A stretch of 64,000 nucleotides of DNA, taken from contig NZ_JADFBX010000013.1 of NCBI RefSeq assembly GCF_015223055.1, positions 85,035-149,034 of the forward strand, written 5' to 3'. The position numbers and the translations under genes are program-made. Shown piece after piece: positions 51,974 through 61,089 of the stretch. The stretch's first letter is position 1. Every line of letters starts with the position of its first letter. Under the pieces are notes generated by a model. The model made no database searches. It was not told the DNA's origin and worked only from the letters and a program-made list of their open reading frames with translations. This stretch comes from Pedobacter sp. MC2016-24 (lineage in GTDB: Bacteria; Bacteroidota; Bacteroidia; Sphingobacteriales; Sphingobacteriaceae).

Positions 51974-54889
51974 CTAAGGATTAAAAGTATACGCTACATA
52001 ATAAAGCGCCCCCACCGCAGGGTTACCATAAGAAGTGATGTAATACTTGTTAAGGATATTTGAACCGCCTATTTTGATTACAGAATTTACCGATGGCATT
52101 TTAAAATTCACCTGCGCATCAACTGTGCCGAATTCAGGAACCTCTCCGGAAACGAAAGAACTATTCCAGTAAAACTTTCCTTGCCAACGGTAATTCACGT
52201 TAAATCCAAAGTTTTTAACAATCTCTTTATTACCCAGTCCAAGGTTATAACGAATTTTAGGTGTGTTGAAATCATTGATATAATCATCTGGAAGATCACC
52301 AATCTGGTTATAAGAAACGTTTCCACTCAGGTTATAATTTTTACCCAATAAATAATCAATTCCCAAAGCCCCTCCATAAGAAGTGACTTTTCCCTTAGCG
52401 TTTACCGGCACACCAAATTTAGGAAAGGGATAAGCTGTACCCTGGGCCTGATAAACTTCTACAGCGGTAATGAAATCTTTATACTGGTTGTAATAACCAT
52501 AAGCATCGATTAAGAAATTAGGGCCTAACAAACCTTTATAACCAATCTCATAAGACTGCACACTTTCCGGCCGGATACCCCTCGGGTCAAATTCATAAAC
52601 TTTTAGCAATGCCGGATTGGGTGTTCCTGTTGCCAGTGAGGCATCATATGCCCGATAACTTGCATCGGTATACGGTTTCTTATCTGTAAGCATGCCGTAT
52701 TTATTCAGCATTTCAGGCAAACCACCAATCAAGCGCTGGCGGCCACCGGCAACCGATAAGTCTATATATTGATTTTGAGTGGTTGGGTTGCGATAACCTG
52801 TTTGGTAAGATACACGGATGTTATTGTTGGGAGCAACAGTAAGCACACCAGAAATCCTGGGTGTAAAGCGACCATCAAAATTGGTACTTTTGTCGTACCT
52901 GCCTGATAAAGACAATTTAAATTTATCGTTGAACAGCTTTTTCGCCACTTGTGCAAATGCGCCATATTCGTTGATGTCTATTTTATCCGTCAGGTCATTA
53001 AAAATGGTTCCGCCTGAACGCAATTGATAAATGCGATAAGAACCTCCAACCTGCAATTCCAATACATTATTTAAGGCATTCGAAAAGTTGTATAATCCTT
53101 CATAGTGATAAAGATTGGTTTTATCATTGAATTTTGCGCCTTGTCCGGAAGAAATTGTATTGTTAATAATATTACTTTTCGCGGTTTCGAATTGCGGGGT
53201 ACCTGGCATAAACCGACCCTGATCGGCAAAGCTTCTGGCCGCATTATGAGCCGCCTGGCTATCCTGTCCACCAGCAAGTGCACCAGAATAAGCCATCGTA
53301 TATTTAGCAAACCAGCCATTTAAAGCATCTGCTCCCGGCAGTGTGCTCGGACTATAAGCTTCATTGATAAATGAGCCAAGTATAGAGGAGATGTAAGAAT
53401 CACCTGAACGTTCCTGAGTGGTGTATCCCCGTAGAAAGAAGTCCTCTCCTTTTAATTCTAATTTAAATTGTCCAATGCTAAAATTCCGTAAAGAATAGCG
53501 ATCTGAACCCGTGTAAACAGAGGTTCCCGTTCCCCAAGCAGCATGCCCTATAGCTTCAATAGTAGGCGTAAGCTTATAGTGTATCGACCCTGAGGCCTTT
53601 AATGACTGCGTATCATAATCAACTAAATTGCTTTCATTGTATCCTGTTCTTGATACGGCCTGACTGGTTATACCGCCCTTTTGCAAACCATACATTAAAG
53701 CAAGAAACGGACTTAGCTGCGACATTGCCGGCCTTAAACTCGCAAATAAAGGATTTGTGTTGATCTGGTTCAATACTGCACTGTAACTGGTTAATCCGGG
53801 ATTGCTGACCAGTGAATTAAATGCGCCATAAGCAGCAGGTTGTGCTGTAGCGAAATTGGAACGTATTTGCGAGCCCACCAGTAAAATATTGGCATTAACT
53901 TCGTCACCATATACGTTTACGCCGTCATAATTGGGATCTGTGGTACGGCTACCAGCTTTAAAACTACGACTTGCCCGATCAAAATTACTATAGTTATCAG
54001 CCTGCCAGTCTTTAGCCTGCAAAAATGAAAAAGTTCCTTTTATTGCAAACTTATTGTTCCAGGCTTTGGCCATGCGTACTTCCAGTTGCTTAAACTCCTG
54101 ATTTCCGGTATTTTCGTCATTCAAATGATTGATACCTGTTTTAAAAGAAAAACTGGCTCCCTGATAGTCAAATGGACTTTTTGAGGTCATCAACATCGTT
54201 CCACTAATCCCGCCTGCACCATAAAGTGCGGAAGATGCGCCAGGCAACAACTCTACATGATCTACATCAAGATCCGAAAGTCCAATGATGTTACCTACCG
54301 AAAAATTCAATCCCGGTGCCTGGTTGTCCATTCCATCTACAAATTGGTTAAAACGGGTGTTGCCATTAGAATTAAAGCCCCTGGTATTGATGGATTTAAA
54401 TGTCAAACTCTGGGTACTGATTTCTACGCCCTTCATGTTGTTCAGTGCATCGTAAAATGAAGGGGCAGAAATTTCTTTAATTGCTGAAGCACCCATGCGT
54501 TCTACAGATACAGGTGACTCCAGAATTCGCTCCGGTGTTCTGGAAGCCGATACCACAACTTCCTGCCCTAATATAGAGGTTGATTCGAGTTCGATATTGA
54601 TACCATTGGTATTTCCAGTAATTGTACGTTCTACTGAAGTATAGCCCAGAAAGGATATCACTAAAGTAAAGGGTGCTTTATGGGTTGTGCTGAAAGAGAA
54701 TTTCCCATTGGCATCACTGGAAGTTCCACTGGTAGTGCCTTTTACGGTGACGCCAACGCCAGGCATAGGTTGTTTAGTTAATTTGTCCGATACGAATCCA
54801 TTAACTGTCACACTTTGTGCCTTCGCCATAAAAACCGCAAAAAACAGCACAAGAAGTGTAAAAATCGCTTTGGTAGAAATTCTCTTCAT
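51974..54889 (-). CDS. TonB-dependent outer-membrane receptor
   Basis: 971 residues. Signal peptide (about 1-24), carboxypeptidase-regulatory-like domain (about 25-110: VNGFVSDKLTKQPMPGVGVTVKG), plug (about 120-230: RILESPVSVERMG, LLPGASSALYGAGGISGTML), then a 22-strand barrel. It imports a substrate at the outer membrane using TonB energy. No SusD gene is adjacent, so it is not a classic SusCD pair. Siderophore, vitamin or glycan cargo cannot be told. Confidence 0.93.
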   Translation of the reverse strand: MKRISTKAIFTLLVLFFAVFMAKAQSVTVNGFVSDKLTKQPMPGVGVTVKGTTSGTSSDANGKFSFSTTHKAPFTLVISFLGYTSVERTITGNTNGINIELESTSILGQEVVVSASRTPERILESPVSVERMGASAIKEISAPSFYDALNNMKGVEISTQSLTFKSINTRGFNSNGNTRFNQFVDGMDNQAPGLNFSVGNIIGLSDLDVDHVELLPGASSALYGAGGISGTMLMTSKSPFDYQGASFSFKTGINHLNDENTGNQEFKQLEVRMAKAWNNKFAIKGTFSFLQAKDWQADNYSNFDRASRSFKAGSRTTDPNYDGVNVYGDEVNANILLVGSQIRSNFATAQPAAYGAFNSLVSNPGLTSYSAVLNQINTNPLFASLRPAMSQLSPFLALMYGLQKGGITSQAVSRTGYNESNLVDYDTQSLKASGSIHYKLTPTIEAIGHAAWGTGTSVYTGSDRYSLRNFSIGQFKLELKGEDFFLRGYTTQERSGDSYISSILGSFINEAYSPSTLPGADALNGWFAKYTMAYSGALAGGQDSQAAHNAARSFADQGRFMPGTPQFETAKSNIINNTISSGQGAKFNDKTNLYHYEGLYNFSNALNNVLELQVGGSYRIYQLRSGGTIFNDLTDKIDINEYGAFAQVAKKLFNDKFKLSLSGRYDKSTNFDGRFTPRISGVLTVAPNNNIRVSYQTGYRNPTTQNQYIDLSVAGGRQRLIGGLPEMLNKYGMLTDKKPYTDASYRAYDASLATGTPNPALLKVYEFDPRGIRPESVQSYEIGYKGLLGPNFLIDAYGYYNQYKDFITAVEVYQAQGTAYPFPKFGVPVNAKGKVTSYGGALGIDYLLGKNYNLSGNVSYNQIGDLPDDYINDFNTPKIRYNLGLGNKEIVKNFGFNVNYRWQGKFYWNSSFVSGEVPEFGTVDAQVNFKMPSVNSVIKIGGSNILNKYYITSYGNPAVGALYYVAYTFNP

Positions 54890-55081
54890 ATATAGTTACA
54901 TTTGGTTATAGAATTAAACATAAACTTAATACTTTTTTTGACATAAAAAAATTTAATCTTCTTTAACATTTAGAAGTTAAAATCTGCCATTCATTACTTT
55001 TCAATGAAGTTTTATGTTAAATTGCCATATTAAATCGTGCTATGTTAAAATTCACAGCACCTTATATTTAAGTGATATACA

Positions 55082-57517
55082 ATGAATAAAATAAAAGCCC
55101 TCATTTGCATTATCATCCCCATATCGCTGGCATTTGCTTTCAATACAAAATTTGGCGACACTCCTCCACTGTTAAAATTCCTGAATCCCTTTACCGGATT
55201 TTGGCAAAATGCAGAACCTTTTTCCATAAATGCTAAAACAAAACTGGTTTTAAAAGGCACCTTAAAGGATGTAAATATTGCCTTTGATGACCGTATGATA
55301 CCACACATTTTTGCACAAAATGATCATGACGTATATTACGCACAAGGCTATGTTACCGCCATGCATCGCTTGTGGCAAATGGACTTTCAGACCCGGTATG
55401 CTGCAGGGAGACTGTCGGAGGTAGTCGGAAAAAAAGCCATCGAACTTGATAAATACCAACGAAGAATGGGAATGGTTTTTGGCGCTGAAAATTCATTGGA
55501 AGGGATGATGGCTGATCCGCATTCCAAAGAAATGATCCTGGCTTACACCGCCGGCATCAATGCTTATATCCATTCTTTATCTAGATCTAAATATCCGGTT
55601 GAATATAAAATACTGGATTTTAAACCAGAGGACTGGACACCTATAAAATGTGCTTTATTGCTCAAACAGATGTCGGCGGTCCTGGCTATGGGTTCTGATG
55701 AATTCTACATGACCAATATCAGGAAACACTTCGGCACCGAGGTAGTCAAAAATCTTTTCCCTGATTATCCATTTAAAGAAGACCCGATTATCCCGGTAGG
55801 TACAAAATGGGACTTTAAGCCATTACCAATACCTGAAGCTCCTGCCTCGGCCAGCGAAATCATTACCGGTGACATCCAGACCAAACAAAAGGAAGAAGGC
55901 ATTGGCAGTAACAACTGGGCATTATCTGGTGCAAAAACGGCTTCCGGCTTTCCGATCCTGGCCAATGACCCTCACCTTGATTTATCCTTACCTTCAATCT
56001 GGTACCAGATCCAATTACATGCGCCAGGTTTAAACGCCTATGGTGTATCGCTGCCGGGAGCGCCGGGAATTATCATCGGGTTTAATCAGCAGATTGCCTG
56101 GGGTGTAACCAATGTTGCAGCTGATGTACTGGACTTTTACCAGGTTAAATTTAAAGACGACAGTCACAAAAGTTACTGGTACAACAATCAATGGAAAAAT
56201 ACAAGTACAAGGCTGGAAAAAATAGTGATCCGCGGCGCTTCAACAGTCATTGATACCGTGGTGTATACCCATCATGGACCGGTTGTATACCTGCAAAAGG
56301 CAACAAATTTCTCCAAAGCAAATAATGTTCCTGTTGGCAATGCCTTAAGGTGGATTGCCCATGAAAAATCAAACGAGTTAAAAACGTTCTATCTCCTCAA
56401 CAGGGGTAAAAATTATGCAGATTACCGGAAGGCCCTCTCCTATTATACGGCACCGGCGCAAAATTTCATTTTTGCTTCTGCAGATAATGATATTGCCATA
56501 ACTGCGAACGGTAAATTTCCTTTAAAATGGAAAGACCAGGGTAAATTTATACTGGATGGCTCCGATCCTAAGAACGACTGGCAAGGCTGGATTCCGGCAG
56601 ACCAGAACCCCACGGTTAAAAACCCAGCCAGGAACTTCGTCAGTTCGGCCAATCAATCCTCTACCGATCAAACCTATCCTTATTACATCAATTGGGAGTT
56701 TAGCCCATATGAACGCGGAAAAAGGATCAATGACCGCCTGACAAGCATGACCAAGGCTACTGCGGATAGCATCAGGAACATGCAAATGGACACCTACAGT
56801 ATTTTTGCACAAAATATATTACCTGCGATACTACCCCTGGTAGACAACAGCAAGCTGAATGCAACGCAAAAAGAATCGCTGACAATGGTTAGCAAATGGA
56901 ACAGGTTTTATGATGCCAATGCTATAGCGGCCAGTGTATTTGACATTTGGACGAAACGACTGCTGTTTAACATTTGGGATGATGACTTTACGATTGCAGG
57001 TATTCCCATGCGTTACCCTTCCCGGGATCGTACGGTGCAGTTGATTACCCAGGAGCCCAATTCAAAATGGTTTGACAACGTCAATACGCCTGCTAAAGAA
57101 ACCCTGACAGATCTGGTTAACGAAGCTTTTAAATACAGCTGCGACAGTCTGGAAAGAAAATACGGGCCCATAGGCAAATCATGGGAATGGGCGAATTTAA
57201 AACACAGCAATGTCCCTCATTTGGCCAAGATACCGGGTTTCGGATCTAAAACACTGATGATTGGAGGCAGCAAATCAACCATTGATGCTTTAAGCGAAAG
57301 CAATGGACCTTCCTGGAGAATGGTAGTTGAACTTGGCAAAACGCCTAAAGGTCATGGGGTTTACCCCGGCGGTCAGTCCGGCAATCCGGGAAGCCCTTTT
57401 TACGACAATATGATTGATACCTGGGCAAACGGAAAACTGTATGACTTGTTTTTCATGAAATCGGAAACTGACACTGCTGCGAAAATAATTTCTGAACTAA
57501 AAATATCAAAAAAATAG
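55082..57517 (+). CDS. Penicillin acylase-family N-terminal nucleophile hydrolase
   Basis: 811 residues. Hydrophobic N-terminus (LICIIIPISLAFAF), alpha-chain region with YYAQGYVTAMHRLWQMDFQTRYAAGRLSE, and the self-cleavage/nucleophile site GIGSNNWALSG, where Ser276 would become the new N-terminus of the beta chain. Asn and Arg residues of the oxyanion site occur in the later IINWEFSPYERGKRI region. Such periplasmic enzymes cleave amides, including acyl-homoserine lactones or beta-lactam side chains. The substrate is unknown. Four bases separate it from the small membrane protein. Confidence 0.93.
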   Translation: MNKIKALICIIIPISLAFAFNTKFGDTPPLLKFLNPFTGFWQNAEPFSINAKTKLVLKGTLKDVNIAFDDRMIPHIFAQNDHDVYYAQGYVTAMHRLWQMDFQTRYAAGRLSEVVGKKAIELDKYQRRMGMVFGAENSLEGMMADPHSKEMILAYTAGINAYIHSLSRSKYPVEYKILDFKPEDWTPIKCALLLKQMSAVLAMGSDEFYMTNIRKHFGTEVVKNLFPDYPFKEDPIIPVGTKWDFKPLPIPEAPASASEIITGDIQTKQKEEGIGSNNWALSGAKTASGFPILANDPHLDLSLPSIWYQIQLHAPGLNAYGVSLPGAPGIIIGFNQQIAWGVTNVAADVLDFYQVKFKDDSHKSYWYNNQWKNTSTRLEKIVIRGASTVIDTVVYTHHGPVVYLQKATNFSKANNVPVGNALRWIAHEKSNELKTFYLLNRGKNYADYRKALSYYTAPAQNFIFASADNDIAITANGKFPLKWKDQGKFILDGSDPKNDWQGWIPADQNPTVKNPARNFVSSANQSSTDQTYPYYINWEFSPYERGKRINDRLTSMTKATADSIRNMQMDTYSIFAQNILPAILPLVDNSKLNATQKESLTMVSKWNRFYDANAIAASVFDIWTKRLLFNIWDDDFTIAGIPMRYPSRDRTVQLITQEPNSKWFDNVNTPAKETLTDLVNEAFKYSCDSLERKYGPIGKSWEWANLKHSNVPHLAKIPGFGSKTLMIGGSKSTIDALSESNGPSWRMVVELGKTPKGHGVYPGGQSGNPGSPFYDNMIDTWANGKLYDLFFMKSETDTAAKIISELKISKK

Positions 57518-57521
57518 CCAT

Positions 57522-57872
57522 ATGGTCTTTATCGTTATCCTAATAGCCTCTTTTTTATTACAACTTATTTTACCCTGGTGGGTTATTGTTATTGTTTCCT
57601 TCGCAGTTTGCGGATTAATTGGAAAAACCGGAAAAATAGCTTTATGGTCGCCATTCTTTGCCATTTTATTGCTTTGGACCGGTATGGCACTTTTTAAAAG
57701 CTATCCGAACCACCATATCCTGGCAACCCGTGTTGCAGAGATGTTTGGCGTAAAAGCCTGGGGACTGATATTAGCCTTAAGCGCTATTATGGGCGGTTTT
57801 GTTGCGGCCGTATCCGGATTTTGCGGATATCATTTCAGAAAGGCCGTTTTGGTCAAAAAAGCCACGTCTTAA
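57522..57872 (+). CDS. Small membrane protein, 116 aa
   Basis: Four hydrophobic segments (IVILIASFLLQLILPWWVIV, then ALWSPFFAILLLWTGMALF, then WGLILALSAIMGGFVAAVSG). No known motif is recognised. Probably co-transcribed with the acylase gene. Confidence 0.65.
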   Translation: MVFIVILIASFLLQLILPWWVIVIVSFAVCGLIGKTGKIALWSPFFAILLLWTGMALFKSYPNHHILATRVAEMFGVKAWGLILALSAIMGGFVAAVSGFCGYHFRKAVLVKKATS

Positions 57873-57887
57873 TTAAATATTGTTCCG

Positions 57888-57895
57888 TATTTTTG
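57888..57895 (+). promoter_or_regulatory. -7 element abutting the LuxE-like GTG start
   Basis: TATTTTTG is an exact TAnnTTTG match ending 4 bases before the GTG at 57900, so a transcript from it would be leaderless or nearly so. No -33 TTG at the usual spacing. Confidence 0.4.
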
Positions 57896-57899
57896 CCCT

Positions 57900-58886
57900 G
57901 TGACCAATTTAAGCAAACAGATATTTTCGATTAGCACACCGGAGGACTTTGAAAAGATCAGTCTGGAAGTATTCAGGCACCAGGCTAAAAATTGCCAGGT
58001 TTACCGGGATTACATTTCTCACTTAAAGATATCGCCTTCAGAAATTCATGCTGTCGATCAAATCCCTTATCTGCCCATCGGCTTTTTTAAAACACATCCG
58101 ATACTAAGCAATGTAGATGCTGCCATTGAAATTACATTTAGCAGCTCGGGAACGACAGGTATGTCTCAAAGCAAACATCTGGTTACGGACCTTAGTTTAT
58201 ACGATCAGAGTTTCAACCTTGCTTTTGAGCAATTTTATGGTTCTGTAAAAGGGACCTGCTTTCTGGCACTGCTACCTTCTTATTCAGCGCGTGAAGGATC
58301 TTCCTTGATTTATATGGTAGATGCGCTAATCAGAGACAGTCAACACCCAGACAGTGGTTATTTTTTGCACAATCACGATGAATTGTATCATAAACTGATG
58401 CAGTTAAAATCACAGGGACAGCAAACCATTCTCATTGGCGTAACCTATGCTTTGTTGGATTTTATCGAAAAATATCCAATTGATTTTCCGGAGCTGGTGG
58501 TGATGGAAACCGGTGGAATGAAAGGCAAGAGGAAAGAAATGGTTCGCGAAGAACTTCATGAAATCCTGCAAAAAGGATTTGGTGTCCCTGCAATCCATAG
58601 CGAATATGGCATGACTGAATTGCTTTCACAGGCTTATTCGTTAGGACTTGGCATCTTTAATTGCCCGGCCTGGATGAAGGTTAGTCTGCGTGACACCAAT
58701 GACCCCTTAAGTCCGCCTGCGAATAACAAAACAGGAGGCATCAATGTCATTGACCTGGCCAATGTAAATTCTTGCGCATTCATAGCTACCCAGGATCTCG
58801 GAAGGATCTTTCCAGACGGTTCGTTTGAAGTACTGGGCAGGTTCGACAATGCCGATATCAGAGGTTGCAACCTGCTTGTACAATAA
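57900..58886 (+). CDS. LuxE-like acyl-protein synthetase / adenylate-forming enzyme (GTG start)
   Basis: 328 residues. Phosphate-binding loop ITFSSSGTTGMSQSKH (about 79-94), LLPSYSAREGSSLIYM, and IHSEYGMTELLSQAY are typical of the LuxE/acyl-protein synthetase branch of ANL enzymes. The chain lacks a full C-terminal swivel domain. In luminous bacteria LuxE activates fatty acids, but lone homologues in Bacteroidota are not tied to light. No luxC or luxD is nearby. The GTG start at 57900 is the only plausible one before the loop. Confidence 0.8.
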   Translation: MTNLSKQIFSISTPEDFEKISLEVFRHQAKNCQVYRDYISHLKISPSEIHAVDQIPYLPIGFFKTHPILSNVDAAIEITFSSSGTTGMSQSKHLVTDLSLYDQSFNLAFEQFYGSVKGTCFLALLPSYSAREGSSLIYMVDALIRDSQHPDSGYFLHNHDELYHKLMQLKSQGQQTILIGVTYALLDFIEKYPIDFPELVVMETGGMKGKRKEMVREELHEILQKGFGVPAIHSEYGMTELLSQAYSLGLGIFNCPAWMKVSLRDTNDPLSPPANNKTGGINVIDLANVNSCAFIATQDLGRIFPDGSFEVLGRFDNADIRGCNLLVQ

Positions 58887-58887
58887 T

Positions 58888-58949
58888 CGTCCTGAATTTA
58901 TTTCAGCATCCCTTGACAATCCAAGAGATCCTGAAATAAATTCAGGATG
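58888..58949. repeat. REP-like inverted pair (hairpin)
   Basis: TCCTGAATTTATTTCAG (58890-58906) and its exact reverse complement (58931-58947) surround a spacer that also pairs in part. Each arm is itself an interrupted palindrome (CCTGAA...TTCAG). This is the plan of paired REP sequences. It lies between the convergent LuxE-like and tyrS genes and may end transcription. Confidence 0.75.
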
Positions 58950-58961
58950 GCGATCGCACCA

Positions 58962-60248
58962 TTATTCTGCAATTAAAAGGAAATAATTTTTTTTCCCTTT
59001 TTGTACAATAATGTATTTATCGTTGAGCAGGTTTTCCGTATTAAATACAGATCCAGCTTCTTTTATTTTTTCTTTATTCAAAGAAACGCCCCCACCCTGG
59101 ATTGTTTTTTTAGCTTCACCTTTAGAAGGAAATACGGCGGTCTTTTCAGCAAGTAAAGTGGCAGCATCCAAACCTTGTTCCAGGTCAGATTTAGCAATAG
59201 GAAATTGTGGAACACCTTCAAAAATTTCCAATACCTGAGTGTCGTTTAAGGTTGCAAAGAAGTCAAGCGCACCATTGCCAAACAAAAACTCAGAGGTTTT
59301 AATGGCCGTTTCCAGAGCATCAGCAGAATGCGTCCTCACGGTGATATCTTCAGCTAAAGACTTCTGTAAAATCCGCAAATGCGGTGCAGCATTATGTTCT
59401 GTCTCAAGGGCTTCTATTTCTTCCTGACTTTTCAGCGTAAAGATCCTGATCCATTTTTTGGTATCGTCGTCTGAAGCATTTAGCCAGAACTGGTAAAATT
59501 TATAAGGCGAAGTTTTTTCTGGATCTAACCATACCGCACCACTTTCCGTTTTACCAAACTTGGTACCGTCAGCTTTCTTAATCAACTGCGTGGTAATTGC
59601 AAATGCAGTACCCGCATCTTTACGCCTGATCAGTTCAGTACCTGTTACAATATTTCCCCATTGATCAGAACCACCCATCTGTACCAGGCAGTTGTGGTGT
59701 TTCCAAAGGTAATAAAAGTCAAAGCCCTGAATCAACTGGTAACAAAATTCGGTAAAGGACAATCCTGAATCTCCCTCCAAACGCCTCTTTACACTGTCTT
59801 TGGCCATCATGTAATTCACAGTAATGTGCTTACCCACATCTCTGATGAATGTAAACAGGTTCATATCTTTAAACCAATCGTTATTGTTGACCATTACAGC
59901 ACCGTTACCTGCTTCTTCAAATTTGAGAAACTTGGACAACTGCTTCTTCATTCCAGCCAGATTATGTTCAACCATGGCTTCTGTCTGCAGGTTCCGCTCG
60001 TCTGACTTACCTGAAGGATCTCCAACCATTCCGGTTGCTCCACCTACCAAAGCATAAGGTTTATGTCCGGCACGTTGAAAATGGATCAATGTCATAATCT
60101 GCGTTAAATGCCCTACATGCAGGGAATCAGCAGTTGGATCAAAGCCGATATATCCGGCAGTCATACCTTCATTTAGTTTTTCTTCAGTACCAGGCATCAT
60201 ATCCTGTAACATGCCTCTCCAGCGTAACTCTTCAACGAAATTGGTCAT
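58962..60248 (-). CDS. tyrS: Tyrosine--tRNA ligase
   Basis: 428 residues from the ATG at 60246-60248 (MTNFVEELRWRGM). A longer frame would run through the -7 element. Class I signatures are FDPTADSLHVGHL (HIGH) and TKFGKTESG (KMSKS), with GMVGDPSGKSDER typical of bacterial TyrRS. The C-terminal S4-like domain (TVFPSKGEAKKTIQGGGVSLN region) binds tRNA. Divergent from the ACP phosphodiesterase-like gene. Confidence 0.97.
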   Translation of the reverse strand: MTNFVEELRWRGMLQDMMPGTEEKLNEGMTAGYIGFDPTADSLHVGHLTQIMTLIHFQRAGHKPYALVGGATGMVGDPSGKSDERNLQTEAMVEHNLAGMKKQLSKFLKFEEAGNGAVMVNNNDWFKDMNLFTFIRDVGKHITVNYMMAKDSVKRRLEGDSGLSFTEFCYQLIQGFDFYYLWKHHNCLVQMGGSDQWGNIVTGTELIRRKDAGTAFAITTQLIKKADGTKFGKTESGAVWLDPEKTSPYKFYQFWLNASDDDTKKWIRIFTLKSQEEIEALETEHNAAPHLRILQKSLAEDITVRTHSADALETAIKTSEFLFGNGALDFFATLNDTQVLEIFEGVPQFPIAKSDLEQGLDAATLLAEKTAVFPSKGEAKKTIQGGGVSLNKEKIKEAGSVFNTENLLNDKYIIVQKGKKNYFLLIAE

Positions 60249-60266
60249 TATTATATGCTTTTGTGG

Positions 60267-60274
60267 CAAATATA
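60267..60274 (-). promoter_or_regulatory. -7 promoter element of tyrS
   Basis: TATATTTG on the minus strand, exact TAnnTTTG, 18 bases before the chosen ATG. It decides against the longer reading frame. Confidence 0.6.
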
Positions 60275-60349
60275 GGAAAAGCTGTGTTATCCTTAAATTC
60301 ATACCGTTCAAAACTGAGTTATTGTATAAAAATCGCTACTTTTAGTCCG

Positions 60350-61036
60350 ATGAACTTTCTTTCCCATTTTTACTTTGAAAGCACGACGATGGATCCGAAT
60401 ATGGTCATGGGTGTAGTTTTGCCAGATTTCATCAAGAACGCACAGAAAGATTGTAATTTATATCCACAAAAAACGCCGGATCTTTTCCAGACTGATGTCA
60501 ATCAACGCGCACTCCTAAGGGGATGGCAAAAACACGTGGAAGTTGACCGGCTTTTTCACTCTTCAGCATTTTTCCAGTTGCAGACTCATCAGCTGAAACA
60601 AATGCTCTTACCTGCATTGGAAGGAAGCCCGGTAAAACCTTTTTTTCTGGCCCACATTGGATTAGAACTTATCCTGGACCATTTGCTTACCATTGGGGGC
60701 ATTGTAAACATCAACACGTTCTATGATCAGTTGGTAAAATCTGATAAACAGACGCTGGATCAATTCTTGCAGCATGCCGGCCTAGCCGACACCACTGTAT
60801 TTTTCAAATTCCTCAACAATTTTATCTCCAGCAGATACCTGTTCAGCTACAGAAAAATTGAAAATATCACTTACGCACTCAATAGAATTTGCATGCGCTT
60901 ATGGGATTTACCCTTTACAGACGATCAACTGAGTTCCATCACCGCAAAGCTGGAAATTTTCAAAAACAGCATCAAAGATGGTTATTTATCTATTTTTGAC
61001 GAAATTGAAGGTGACCTGCAATCTGTAAAATCTTAA
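60350..61036 (+). CDS. ACP phosphodiesterase-family protein (AcpH-like)
   Basis: 228 residues from MNFLSHFYFE. The N-terminal NFLSHFYF...MVMGVVLPDFI and the later LRGWQKHVEVDRLFHSS place it with AcpH-type proteins, which remove phosphopantetheine from acyl carrier protein in E. coli. The metal-binding His/Asp pattern is only partly recognisable, and the Bacteroidota homologues are not tested. I reject a longer frame that would start inside tyrS. It is divergent from tyrS with a 100-base gap. Confidence 0.75.
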   Translation: MNFLSHFYFESTTMDPNMVMGVVLPDFIKNAQKDCNLYPQKTPDLFQTDVNQRALLRGWQKHVEVDRLFHSSAFFQLQTHQLKQMLLPALEGSPVKPFFLAHIGLELILDHLLTIGGIVNINTFYDQLVKSDKQTLDQFLQHAGLADTTVFFKFLNNFISSRYLFSYRKIENITYALNRICMRLWDLPFTDDQLSSITAKLEIFKNSIKDGYLSIFDEIEGDLQSVKS

Positions 61037-61055
61037 AATTTTAATTAAATCTGAA

Positions 61056-61084
61056 TTGGCTACACCGGCTAATTTGTATCTTCG
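61056..61084 (+). promoter_or_regulatory. ligA promoter
   Basis: -33 TTGG (61056-61059) and -7 TATCTTCG (61077-61084), with 18 bases between TTG and TA, the usual Bacteroidota spacing. The ATG is 5 bases further, so the leader is minimal. Confidence 0.65.
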
Positions 61085-61089
61085 CATTT

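Noticed and set aside
57900..58886. A lux bioluminescence operon
   Set aside because: Only a LuxE-like protein is present; luxA, luxB, luxC and luxD are absent.
60134..60349. Extended start of the ACP phosphodiesterase-like gene
   Set aside because: The extra 72 codons lie antisense to the tyrS 5' end and its promoter. MNFLSHFYF is the natural N-terminus.
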